From contig NZ_BOOB01000004.1 of NCBI RefSeq assembly GCF_016863015.1, forward strand, positions 1-64,000: 64,000 nucleotides of DNA, written 5' to 3'. A program made the position numbers and the translations under genes. The DNA is from Microbispora amethystogenes (lineage in GTDB: Bacteria > Actinomycetota > Actinomycetes > Streptosporangiales > Streptosporangiaceae). The first letter of the stretch is position 1. Each line of letters begins with the position of its first letter. The notes below the pieces were generated by a model. It had not been told where the DNA came from. It saw nothing but the letters and a program-made list of their open reading frames with translations, and ran no database searches. Below, in pieces: positions 17,030 to 24,191 of this stretch.

Positions 17030-17081
17030 GATCAGATGGCCCGATCAGATGGGCCGATCAGATGGGCCGATCAGGTGGGCA
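17030..17081. repeat. 13-bp tandem repeats running into the amidohydrolase stop codon
   Basis: GATCAGATGGGCC is repeated four times (17030, 17043, 17056, 17069); the first and last copies differ slightly. The last copy overlaps the stop codon of the amidohydrolase gene, so the array may have grown from the gene end. The period equals that of the array at 14088 but the sequence differs. Confidence 0.85.
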
Positions 17082-17937
17082 GGTCGTACACGCGGAGGGC
17101 GTTGTCGCGCAGGAGCTTGCGCTCGGAGCCGGGGCGGAGGCCCAGCTCGGCGATCTCGGTCCGGGCCCGCTGGTGCGGGATCACCGGGAAGTCGGTGCCG
17201 AAGAGCACCTTGTCCTGACCGAAGGTGTTGGCGTAGTGGACGAGCTTGGGGTCCCAGTGCCGGGGCGCGTAGGCGTCCACGCCGATGTAGACGTTGGGGT
17301 GCTTGTACGCGACCGCGATCATCTCCTCGGTCCACGGCCAGCCGATGTGGATGCCGAGGATCTTCAGCTCGGGGAAGTGACAGGCGATCGTGTCGAGCAG
17401 GATGGGGCGGCCGACCGAGGGCAGCGGGTGCTCGTCGCTGTAGCGGAGACAGTGGCCGACCTGCATCTGGATCGGGACGCCCAGCTCGGCGCACTTGGCG
17501 TAGAGCGGGTAGTAGCGGGCGTCGTCGGGCGGCAGTTCGAACCAGTGCGGGTAGAGATGCGCGCCGACGAAGCCGTACTCGCGGACCCATTTCTCCAGCT
17601 CGCGCACGCCGCGCATGCCGGCGTAGGGGTCCAGGCCGATGAGGCCGCTGAAGCGGTCGGGCCGGGCCTGCACGGCGTCGGCCACGTGGCGCGGGTCCAT
17701 CTGCCACGACTCCGGCAGGCCCACCCGGCCCATCTTCGGGGCGATCAGCAGCGCGCGTTCGACGCCGGCCTCGTCCAGCCGCTCGACGTGCTGGTCGAGG
17801 GTGAGGCCGCCCAGCGTGCGGTCCTCGGTGTGCACCTTGCCGCCCAGGAAGGTCTGCGTCCAGCCCGGCCGCGACCGGACCACCTCCGGGGTGAAGAGGT
17901 TGCAGACGATGTCGATCGCCGCGACCCGCTCGCTCAT
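17071..17937 (-). CDS. Amidohydrolase-2 family protein lacking the usual HxH
   Basis: The protein has 288 residues and an ATG start with AAAGG upstream. The fold is that of ACMSD-like decarboxylases/hydrolases: GLIGLDPYAGMRG, GAHLYPHW, QVGHCLRYSD, KILGIHIGWPWTEE and LFGTDFPVIPHQ are recognisable. Members normally open with DxHxH, whereas here the strand reads AIDIVCNLFTPE, so two metal-binding His are absent. The later His residues and the Asp of GTDFP remain. It is the last gene of the minus arm and follows the PaaK-like ligase by 44 bases. It may use an altered metal site or none. Confidence 0.8.
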   Translation of the reverse strand: MSERVAAIDIVCNLFTPEVVRSRPGWTQTFLGGKVHTEDRTLGGLTLDQHVERLDEAGVERALLIAPKMGRVGLPESWQMDPRHVADAVQARPDRFSGLIGLDPYAGMRGVRELEKWVREYGFVGAHLYPHWFELPPDDARYYPLYAKCAELGVPIQMQVGHCLRYSDEHPLPSVGRPILLDTIACHFPELKILGIHIGWPWTEEMIAVAYKHPNVYIGVDAYAPRHWDPKLVHYANTFGQDKVLFGTDFPVIPHQRARTEIAELGLRPGSERKLLRDNALRVYDLPT

Positions 17938-17981
17938 TGCCGAACCTTTCGTCAGTGCTCTTTGCTGCCCAGTGGTGGTGC

Positions 17982-19358
17982 TCACCGATTCGCGGAGGCG
18001 CGTTCGTCGAGGAAACGGCGTGGCTTCATGCGCTCGTCCGCCGGGAAGATCTCGTCGGCCGTCGCCACCTCGACGAGCGGGGTGACGCGGCACGCCTGCT
18101 TGACCGCCGTACGGACCGCCGGGACGACCTCGCGGGCGTCGGCTCCCGCGGTCAGGGCCACCGCCACGACCAGTTCGTCGCCGGAGAGCGGGTCGGACGG
18201 GACCGTCCAGCGCACCGTCGCCCGGTGTTCGAGCACGCCGGGCACCCGCTCGACGGTCCGCCCCAGCACCTGGCCGTCCAGCAACTGGCCGCGCACCTTG
18301 GTCGCGCTGCCGGTGCGGTGGTGATAGGCCACCACCCGGCCGCCGCCGCGGCCACAGTGCGGGCACCTGCCGTGGTCGACGGTCACGACGTCTCCGAGCA
18401 GATATCGCAGCAGCACGGTGCCCCGGCGGTCGAGGTGGGTCAGGGTGAGCCGGCCGGGAGTCCCAGGCGCGCAGGGCCGCCCGTCGTCGTCCACCGCCTC
18501 GATGTGGAACAGCTCCGGGGCGGGGTTGTGGAACCCGCCGCCCGGCTCGCACTCGACCAGGCCGCACTGCAGCTCGGACGCGCCCAGGCTGTTGGAGACG
18601 ACGACCTCCCGCGCGCCGAGGTCGCGGGTCAGCCCGGCGAGCACGTCCGCCGTCTCGGGGGTGCACGGCTCTCCGCTGACCGCGAGCATGCGCACACTCG
18701 GCAGCCGTCCGCCCTGACGGGCCACCTCGTCCAGCACTCTGCGCAGGTAGCTGGGGACGCCCCACAGCGTGGTGGGGTCGCTCGCGACGACCAGCTCGGC
18801 CACCTCGGGCAGGCGGCGCGACACCCCGAACCAGCCGGTGGCGCCGCTCATGCCGCAGACCACGGACGCGCCGAGCGCGGCGGCGGCGTGGTTGGCGCGG
18901 GTCCAGGCGCCGTGCGGCTGCGGGGTGAGCGGATAGAGGTTGGCGATGCGGTCCGCCGAGGTCATGCCGCGGATCTCGGCCATCCGCCGCTGGGCCAGCA
19001 GGATCGCGTGGAAGTCGTACGCCGCCTGGTAGATCGGGGTGGGCGTGGAGGTCGATCCCGAGGTGTAGGCGATGTCCCACAACTGGTCGGCGGGGTCGCC
19101 GGTCGGCTCCAGGCGGAAGCGCTCCGGGGCGGCGGCGAAGTCGGCCTTCCCGGTCAGCGGCAGCAACGGCAGGTCGGCCACGCCCTGTACGTCGCCGGGG
19201 TCGATGCCGCGCTCACGCAGCAGGTCCCGGTAGTACGGGTGCCGGGAGGCGACGCGCCGCATCGTCGCGCGCAGCCGCTCGTCCTGGAGAGGCGCGACGG
19301 CGTCGGGGTCCCACGGGAGACCGGAGGGGCAGGGACGACCGGAGGGGAGCGCGCTCAT
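17982..19358 (-). CDS. PaaK-like adenylate-forming CoA ligase
   Basis: The protein has 458 residues. Early motifs ATMRRVASRHPYYRDLLRE and LPLLPLTGK are typical of phenylacetate-CoA ligases. YTSGSTSTPTPIYQ is the phosphate-binding loop, VSNSLGASELQ the adenine-binding motif, and YLLGDVVTVD the ribose-binding Asp. A GRCPHCGRGGG knuckle (two Cys) follows, and MKPRRFLDERA carries a plausible C-terminal Lys. It probably activates an aromatic or other carboxylic acid with ATP and CoA. Its ATG overlaps the stop of the upstream hydrolase-fold gene. Confidence 0.82.
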   Translation of the reverse strand: MSALPSGRPCPSGLPWDPDAVAPLQDERLRATMRRVASRHPYYRDLLRERGIDPGDVQGVADLPLLPLTGKADFAAAPERFRLEPTGDPADQLWDIAYTSGSTSTPTPIYQAAYDFHAILLAQRRMAEIRGMTSADRIANLYPLTPQPHGAWTRANHAAAALGASVVCGMSGATGWFGVSRRLPEVAELVVASDPTTLWGVPSYLRRVLDEVARQGGRLPSVRMLAVSGEPCTPETADVLAGLTRDLGAREVVVSNSLGASELQCGLVECEPGGGFHNPAPELFHIEAVDDDGRPCAPGTPGRLTLTHLDRRGTVLLRYLLGDVVTVDHGRCPHCGRGGGRVVAYHHRTGSATKVRGQLLDGQVLGRTVERVPGVLEHRATVRWTVPSDPLSGDELVVAVALTAGADAREVVPAVRTAVKQACRVTPLVEVATADEIFPADERMKPRRFLDERASANR

Positions 19359-20305
19359 CCGGCGGCCCGCCCGTCCCCGGAGGGCGTCGCTCCGGGCACC
19401 GCCGTGGGCTGCCCGTGCCCGGCGGAGATGGCTGTGGACGCCGCCGTCGCCGAGGACGCCACCCTCGCCGTGGCTGCCGCCGTGGACTCCGCAGAAGGTG
19501 CCGACGATGGCGCCGATGGGATCGGCAGCACGCGGTCGGCGAAGCGGCGGAGCATCGCGGCCAGTTCCGCCGGTCGTCGCACCGACGGCTGACCGGGAAT
19601 CCCGGGGATCATCTCGTACGCGAAGCCGAGTTCGGCGGCGGCCTCCCGGGTGGCCGGCTCCAGGAACTCGCCCTCGGCGGCGGTGGCCCAGACCGGGCAG
19701 GTCACCTCGCGCAGCGGCGGCAGCGCCTCGTACTCGAACGCGGAATGGTAGGCCCAGTTGAACCGCTCGATCGACCCCAGCATCGCGCTCACCGCCTGGT
19801 GCCGGACGGCGGGGCCGAGGCCGCGCCACAGCGCGTTGTAACGTTCCCAGGCCGCGGTCAGGTGCGAGCCGTCCTCCACCGGGGGCTGGTCGGGCGCCCA
19901 GTTCCGGCGGCGGTCCGCGCGCTGCGCCGGGGTGTACGTCGCGAGCCCCAGCAGGGCGAGCCCGGCGACCCGGCCGGCGGCCTGGCGGGCCACCTCGATC
20001 GCGATGCTCGCGCCGGTGTGCGACCCGGCGACCAGGACGGGACCGTCCAGACCGCGGATGATCTCCACCATCGGCTCGGCGTACTCGGGGATGGTCAGCC
20101 GGCGCGGCGGCGGGTCGGACATGCCGTATCCCGGCGTGTCCGGCGCGATCACCCGGGCCCACGCGGAGAGCGGGGCGATCATGTCCTCGTACACGAAGGA
20201 CGACAGCGGGCTCTCGTGCAGGAGCAGCAGGTGCGGGCCTCCGGTGCCGCCGATCCGGGCGTGGATCTGCCCGCAGGACGTGTCGAAGTACATGCGTCGG
20301 CTCAT
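19355..20305 (-). CDS. Alpha/beta-hydrolase-fold protein with degenerate catalytic triad
   Basis: The protein has 316 residues. LLLLHESPLSSF and VIAPDTPGYGMSDPP are clear alpha/beta-hydrolase landmarks. The nucleophile elbow is AGSHTGASIA, with His where Ser/Asp/Cys is expected. The region of the last catalytic residue reads GIPGQPSVRRPAE, with no His. A tail of about 50 residues (after 265) is rich in Ala, Ser and Thr. GHHTGA-type elbows are known in some uncharacterised hydrolase relatives, so this may be a non-canonical enzyme or a binding protein. It is translationally coupled to the PaaK-like ligase. Confidence 0.75.
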   Translation of the reverse strand: MSRRMYFDTSCGQIHARIGGTGGPHLLLLHESPLSSFVYEDMIAPLSAWARVIAPDTPGYGMSDPPPRRLTIPEYAEPMVEIIRGLDGPVLVAGSHTGASIAIEVARQAAGRVAGLALLGLATYTPAQRADRRRNWAPDQPPVEDGSHLTAAWERYNALWRGLGPAVRHQAVSAMLGSIERFNWAYHSAFEYEALPPLREVTCPVWATAAEGEFLEPATREAAAELGFAYEMIPGIPGQPSVRRPAELAAMLRRFADRVLPIPSAPSSAPSAESTAAATARVASSATAASTAISAGHGQPTAVPGATPSGDGRAAG

Positions 20306-20358
20306 GACGAGCTCAGCTCCTCGCGGAAGACGTGCGGAAAAGCGGTGATCGGTGGGTG

Positions 20359-21177
20359 CTAGGGGCGGTAACCGGCCGCCCGGGACGCCTCCTGCGCCGC
20401 GCCGGCGACCAGCGCGCCGTAGTGCGGCATCTCGGTGGTCTGGAAGCGGTGCAGCGGCCCGCACACCGAGATCGCGCCGAGGACGCGCCCGCCCGCACCG
20501 AGTACGGCGGCGGCGATGCTGGCCGCGCCGGCCTCGCGTTCGCCGGTGCTCACGGCGTATCCACGACGGCGGATCATCGCGACCTCGGCCAGCAACTGGT
20601 CACGGGAGGAGATGGTCGTCGCGGTGACGTGGTCGAGGGAGTGGGTGGCGAGGTAACGCGTGATCTCCTCGTCGTCCATCGCGGCCAGCAGGGCCTTGGA
20701 CGACGCGCCCGCGTGCAGCGGGTACGGATGGCCCAGGGTGACCGACATGCGGATCTCCTGGGGAGACAGCACCTGGTCGACGTAGATGCGCGACCAGCGC
20801 TGCCGCACCGACAGGGTCGCGGTCTCGTCGGTCACGGCGACCAGGCGCTCCAGCAGGGGCCGGACGATGCGCTGGATGTCGAGCTGACGCAGCGCGGCCA
20901 GCCCGACCTGCAACGCGCCGGGGCCGAGGGTGTAGCGCTTGGTGTCGCTCTCGAAGCTGAGGAAGCCGTCGTCGCTGAGCACCTTGAGGATGCGGTGGGC
21001 GACGGCCTTGGACAGCCCGACCTCCCGGGCAAGGGCGGAGACGCCGACGCCCTCCGGGCCGGACTCGCCGACGGCGTAGATCACCTGCAGCGCGCGGCCC
21101 AGCCCGGAGGCCGACCCGTTCGCGCGCGCCGGGTCCTCGCGTTCCTCGCGTTCCTCGAAGGGGGCGGAGATCAGCAT
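20359..21177 (-). CDS. IclR-family regulator of the divergent catabolic locus
   Basis: The protein has 272 residues. The winged helix at about 25-90 includes GLGRALQVIYAV, VGVSALAREVGLSKAVAHRILKVL and DTKRYTLGPGAL. The effector domain follows with SRIYVDQVLSP, HPYPLHAGASSKALLA and REAGAASIAAAVLG. Its ATG overlaps the permease stop (ATGA), so it is made with the transporter. It probably binds the GTTYCG-N5-CGGAAC dyads at 22908 and 23071; IclR-type effectors are often aromatic or small organic acids. Confidence 0.88.
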   Translation of the reverse strand: MLISAPFEEREEREDPARANGSASGLGRALQVIYAVGESGPEGVGVSALAREVGLSKAVAHRILKVLSDDGFLSFESDTKRYTLGPGALQVGLAALRQLDIQRIVRPLLERLVAVTDETATLSVRQRWSRIYVDQVLSPQEIRMSVTLGHPYPLHAGASSKALLAAMDDEEITRYLATHSLDHVTATTISSRDQLLAEVAMIRRRGYAVSTGEREAGAASIAAAVLGAGGRVLGAISVCGPLHRFQTTEMPHYGALVAGAAQEASRAAGYRP

Positions 21178-22034
21178 CAGTGTGCGCCACCTCTGTCGCC
21201 GGAGTTCCAGAACACGATACGACGGTTGGCGTACCGGACGATCAGATGCGCGACGATTCCCAGCACGGACAGCGCGAGCAGCACCGCGAACAGGCCGGGG
21301 ATGTCGAAGTTGTAGTTGGCCTGCAGCAGCTGGTAGCCCAGGCCCTCCTTGGCACCGATGAACTCGCCCACGATCGCGCCGAGGATCGAGAACACGACGC
21401 CGATGTCGAGCCCGGCGAAGATGAACGGCAGCGCGCTGGGCAGCCGCACCATCCGGAAGATCTGGAACTTCGAGGCGCCGAAGCTGGTCAGCATCTCGAC
21501 CTTGTCCGCGTCGGCGGACTTCAGCCCGGCGATGACGTTGACCAGGACCGGGAAGAACGCGATGACCGCGGCCATGATGATCTTCGACTCGGCGCCGAAG
21601 CCGAACCACACCACCATCAGCGGCGCGATGGCGACCTTCGGGATGGTCTGGATCGCCACGACGTACGGCATCACGGTGCGCTCGACGACCCGCACCTGGG
21701 CCACGAAGGTGCCCACCAGGATGGCGCCGACCGCGGCGATCACGAAGCCGGTCAGCGCCTCGGTCACCGTCACCCGGACGTTGCTCCAGAAGGCCGGCGA
21801 GCCGAGCTGGGCGACGAACGCGTCCAGGATCTGCGTCGGCCGGGGCAGCACGTACTCCTTGATCCCCAGTGGCACCGTCAGGAACTGCCAGGCGAGGACC
21901 ACGACGACGAAGACGGCGGGCACGAGGATCAGCTCGGGACGCTCGTGCAGGTCGAGGCGGCGCCGCCGGCGGGGTGCGGCGGTGGCGGCCGGGGCGGCGT
22001 CCGGCTTGGACGGCGCCGTGTTGAGGGAGGCCAT
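21177..22034 (-). CDS. ABC transporter permease (SsuC/TauC type)
   Basis: The protein has 285 residues. A basic cytosolic N-terminus (RRRRRLDLHERP) precedes about six membrane segments. The EAA-type loop VLVNVIAGLKSADADKVEML and FGASKFQIFRMVRLPSALPF identify the BPD_transp_1 permeases of the nitrate/sulfonate/taurine group. It pairs with the ATPase at 22045 and with the binding lipoprotein encoded on the other arm at 25394. Confidence 0.9.
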   Translation of the reverse strand: MASLNTAPSKPDAAPAATAAPRRRRRLDLHERPELILVPAVFVVVVLAWQFLTVPLGIKEYVLPRPTQILDAFVAQLGSPAFWSNVRVTVTEALTGFVIAAVGAILVGTFVAQVRVVERTVMPYVVAIQTIPKVAIAPLMVVWFGFGAESKIIMAAVIAFFPVLVNVIAGLKSADADKVEMLTSFGASKFQIFRMVRLPSALPFIFAGLDIGVVFSILGAIVGEFIGAKEGLGYQLLQANYNFDIPGLFAVLLALSVLGIVAHLIVRYANRRIVFWNSGDRGGAH

Positions 22035-22044
22035 CGTTCGTCTC

Positions 22045-22869
22045 CTAGTTGATGACGCCGGAGTTGTTGAAGTAGCGGCGGATGCGCTCGACGTACACTC
22101 CGGCGGCGTCCGAGGCCATGATGCTGAGATCGCGCGGACGGTCGAGATCGATGTCGATGATCTCGGCGATCCGGCCGGGGCGCGGGGTCATGACGATGAC
22201 CCGGTCGGACAGGAACACCGCCTCGGGGATCGAGTGCGTGACCAGGACGGCCGTCTTCCTGCTCTCCCGCCAGATGCGCAGCAGCTCGACGTTCATGTAC
22301 TCGCGGGTCATCGCGTCGAGCGCGCCGAACGGCTCGTCCAGCAGGAGGACGGCCGGGTCGTGGACGAGGGCGCGGCAGATGCCGGCGCGCTGCTGCATGC
22401 CGCCGGACAGTTCGTTGGGGTACTTGTCGGCGAAACCGCCGAGCCCGACCATGTCGAGCAGTTCCACGGCCCGTTTCCGGTGCGCGGTTCTGTCGAGTTT
22501 CTGCACCTCGACGGGGACCAGCACGTTTTCCAGGATGGTCCGCCACGGCAGCAGCGTCGGCGCCTGGAAAACCATGCCGACCTCGCGCTTCGGCCCGTCC
22601 ACGTCCACCCCGGAGATCCGCACCGTCCCCTCCGAGCGCTGGACCAGCCCGGCGAGGATCTTCAGCAGGGTCGTCTTGCCGCATCCGGACGGGCCGACGA
22701 CCGCGACGAACTCGCCCTTGCGTACGGTGAAGTCGACATCCGCCAGCGCGTGCGTCGGCTCGGACTTCCGCGGCCGGTAGATCTTCTGCAGCCCCCGGAC
22801 GTCGATCCAGCGATCGTGCGCGTCCTCGGGCGTCCGGACGTTGCCGGAACTGGCGGCTGAACGAGTCAC
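22045..22869 (-). CDS. ABC transporter ATPase (SsuB/TauB type)
   Basis: The protein has 274 residues from the GTG at 22867-22869, chosen because GAAGGGA lies six bases upstream; the longer frame adds eight residues. GPSGCGKTT (Walker A), VFQAPTLLPW (Q-loop), ELSGGMQQRAGICRAL (signature), VLLLDEPFGALDAMTR (Walker B) and the VTHSIPEAV switch are complete. It energises uptake of a small organic compound. It is the first gene of the minus arm; dyad GTTTCG-N5-CGGAAC lies 39 bases upstream. Confidence 0.9.
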   Translation of the reverse strand: MTRSAASSGNVRTPEDAHDRWIDVRGLQKIYRPRKSEPTHALADVDFTVRKGEFVAVVGPSGCGKTTLLKILAGLVQRSEGTVRISGVDVDGPKREVGMVFQAPTLLPWRTILENVLVPVEVQKLDRTAHRKRAVELLDMVGLGGFADKYPNELSGGMQQRAGICRALVHDPAVLLLDEPFGALDAMTREYMNVELLRIWRESRKTAVLVTHSIPEAVFLSDRVIVMTPRPGRIAEIIDIDLDRPRDLSIMASDAAGVYVERIRRYFNNSGVIN

Positions 22870-22907
22870 AGATGTCCCTTCGGGTGGGCCCAAATTGTGC
22901 CGACCGC

Positions 22908-22924
22908 GTTTCGATCAGCGGAAC
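22908..22924. promoter_or_regulatory. IclR operator-like dyad, minus-arm side
   Basis: GTTTCG-ATCAG-CGGAAC differs at one base from the perfect dyad at 23071-23087. It lies just upstream of the ATPase gene start. IclR-family proteins often bind short inverted repeats of this kind. Confidence 0.7.
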
Positions 22925-23019
22925 GGGATATCGATAGGGGAGACCGTAAGTCCGCATTCCGGGCGCCGTCAAGAGGTCACCCAATGATGTTGACGAGCCA
23001 TTTCTCCATGCGGAGAGGG

Positions 23020-23048
23020 TTGACGCGGTCTTCCAGGGCTCTTAGCCT
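23020..23048 (+). promoter_or_regulatory. Probable promoter of the plus arm
   Basis: TTGACG (23020-23025) and TAGCCT (23043-23048) are separated by 17 bases, a good match to the major actinobacterial promoter form. Transcription would start near 23055, about 73 bases before the GTG at 23128. The perfect dyad at 23071 then lies in the early transcribed region, where a bound regulator would block. Confidence 0.55.
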
Positions 23049-23070
23049 GCGTTCGTCTTGCAAATATGTT

Positions 23071-23087
23071 GTTCCGCTCAACGGAAC
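23071..23087. promoter_or_regulatory. IclR operator-like dyad, plus-arm side (perfect)
   Basis: GTTCCG-CTCAA-CGGAAC is an exact inverted repeat with 5-base spacer, about 20-30 bases downstream of the predicted transcription start of the plus arm. It matches the dyad at 22908 in arm sequence and spacing. Confidence 0.75.
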
Positions 23088-23127
23088 GATCAGGGGACGC
23101 TTTCCGGCTCGGCAGAAGGAGTCAGAC

Positions 23128-23955
23128 GTGGAATTGAATGGGTTCTCGAACCCGCTGTCTCCGTCGGGGACCGCGTCCCTGGTCGAACCGCCGCCGCACC
23201 ACATCGGGGCGGACGCGATCCGCGTCGTGTTCCGGGCGGGCCGTGACCTGGCCCGCCGCTACCTGCCCGAGCCGCTGGAGCCGGTCGAGGACGGCCTCGG
23301 GTTCGCGTACGTCGCGGACATGGTGAAGGTCAGCGCCGACGAGCCGGACCAGGCGTTCCTCTCACCGCGCCGCACCCAGTACGGCGAGGGCATCGTCGGG
23401 TTCTACTGCCGACTGGGCGAGCGGGCCGGGCGGTTCAGCACGTTCATCTGGGTCACCCAGGACTGGTCGATGGGCTTCGGCTCGATCATGGGCTGGGGCA
23501 AGAAGATCGGCGAGGTCTGGCGGACGCACCTCAACCCCTACAACCCGGCCATGGGCGAGGTGGGGCCGGGCGCCCGGCTCGCCGGCGAGGTCACCCGGCT
23601 CGGGCGTCCCGTGCTGCGGGTCGGCATCGAGATCGAACGGGCCATCACGCCCGCCGAGATGCCGGGTTACGGCGACCGCGGCTACCTGCTCCGCCACCAG
23701 CCGTCGCCCGGTCCGGAGATCCCGGCGGCCACCCAACTGCTCGAACTGCAACTGCGCGACGTGCGGACCGGCGACGTGTTCACCGGCCGCCCCCACCTGG
23801 AGATCCACGACGCGGAGAACGAGGACCTGGCCCCGCTGCGCGACTGCGAGCCCATCGCGGCGTACGCGTACAAGCAGGGCTGGACGACCGACACCGACGC
23901 CCGGCTCGTGCACGACTACTCCGCCGCCGACCACTCCACGGGCCGGCGGGCCTGA
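23128..23955 (+). CDS. Acetoacetate decarboxylase-fold protein
   Basis: The protein has 275 residues with a GTG start after AGAAGGAG. MGWGKKIGEVW near 121-131 corresponds to the paired-lysine motif of acetoacetate decarboxylase, in which the first Lys forms the Schiff base (K125) and the second lowers its pKa. YCRLGERAGRFSTFIWVTQD is also family-like. Relatives act as decarboxylases, aldolase-dehydratases or cyclases on keto acids. It is the first gene of the plus arm and overlaps the next gene by one base, so it is central to the pathway. Confidence 0.82.
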   Translation: MELNGFSNPLSPSGTASLVEPPPHHIGADAIRVVFRAGRDLARRYLPEPLEPVEDGLGFAYVADMVKVSADEPDQAFLSPRRTQYGEGIVGFYCRLGERAGRFSTFIWVTQDWSMGFGSIMGWGKKIGEVWRTHLNPYNPAMGEVGPGARLAGEVTRLGRPVLRVGIEIERAITPAEMPGYGDRGYLLRHQPSPGPEIPAATQLLELQLRDVRTGDVFTGRPHLEIHDAENEDLAPLRDCEPIAAYAYKQGWTTDTDARLVHDYSAADHSTGRRA

Positions 23956-24191
23956 TGACGACGGCGCCGCGCTACCTCGGCGAGCCGCACGCCGACGCGC
24001 TGCTGTCCGGGCTGCTGCTGCTCACGCAGGAGGTCGCGGTGCTGCGGCACCGGTGCGCCGTGCTGGAGGCCGAGCGGGACGGCCGGCAGCCGCCCTCGCC
24101 GGACGACTCCGACCTCATGCCGCGCCTGGTGGACGAGCTCTTCGGGCGCCTCGGCACGACCCAGGGCACGACCGGGAAGGAAGACCGATGA
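23955..24191 (+). CDS. Small protein of unknown function
   Basis: The protein has 78 residues. Its ATG shares a base with the upstream stop, and its own stop overlaps the methyltransferase ATG, so it is locked into translation between the two. It is predicted to be mostly helical: residues 11-40 (ADALLSGLLLLTQEVAVLRH) look like an amphipathic or coiled-coil helix, with a short helix near the end (LVDELFGRLG). No family was recognised. It could be a small subunit or adaptor of one of its neighbours; it resembles the short helical partner proteins found beside multi-subunit enzymes. Confidence 0.7.
   Translation: MTTAPRYLGEPHADALLSGLLLLTQEVAVLRHRCAVLEAERDGRQPPSPDDSDLMPRLVDELFGRLGTTQGTTGKEDR

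Noticed and set aside
14088-17081. Short repeats resembling CRISPR units
   Set aside because: The 13-bp units are contiguous, without unique spacers, and no cas gene is near.
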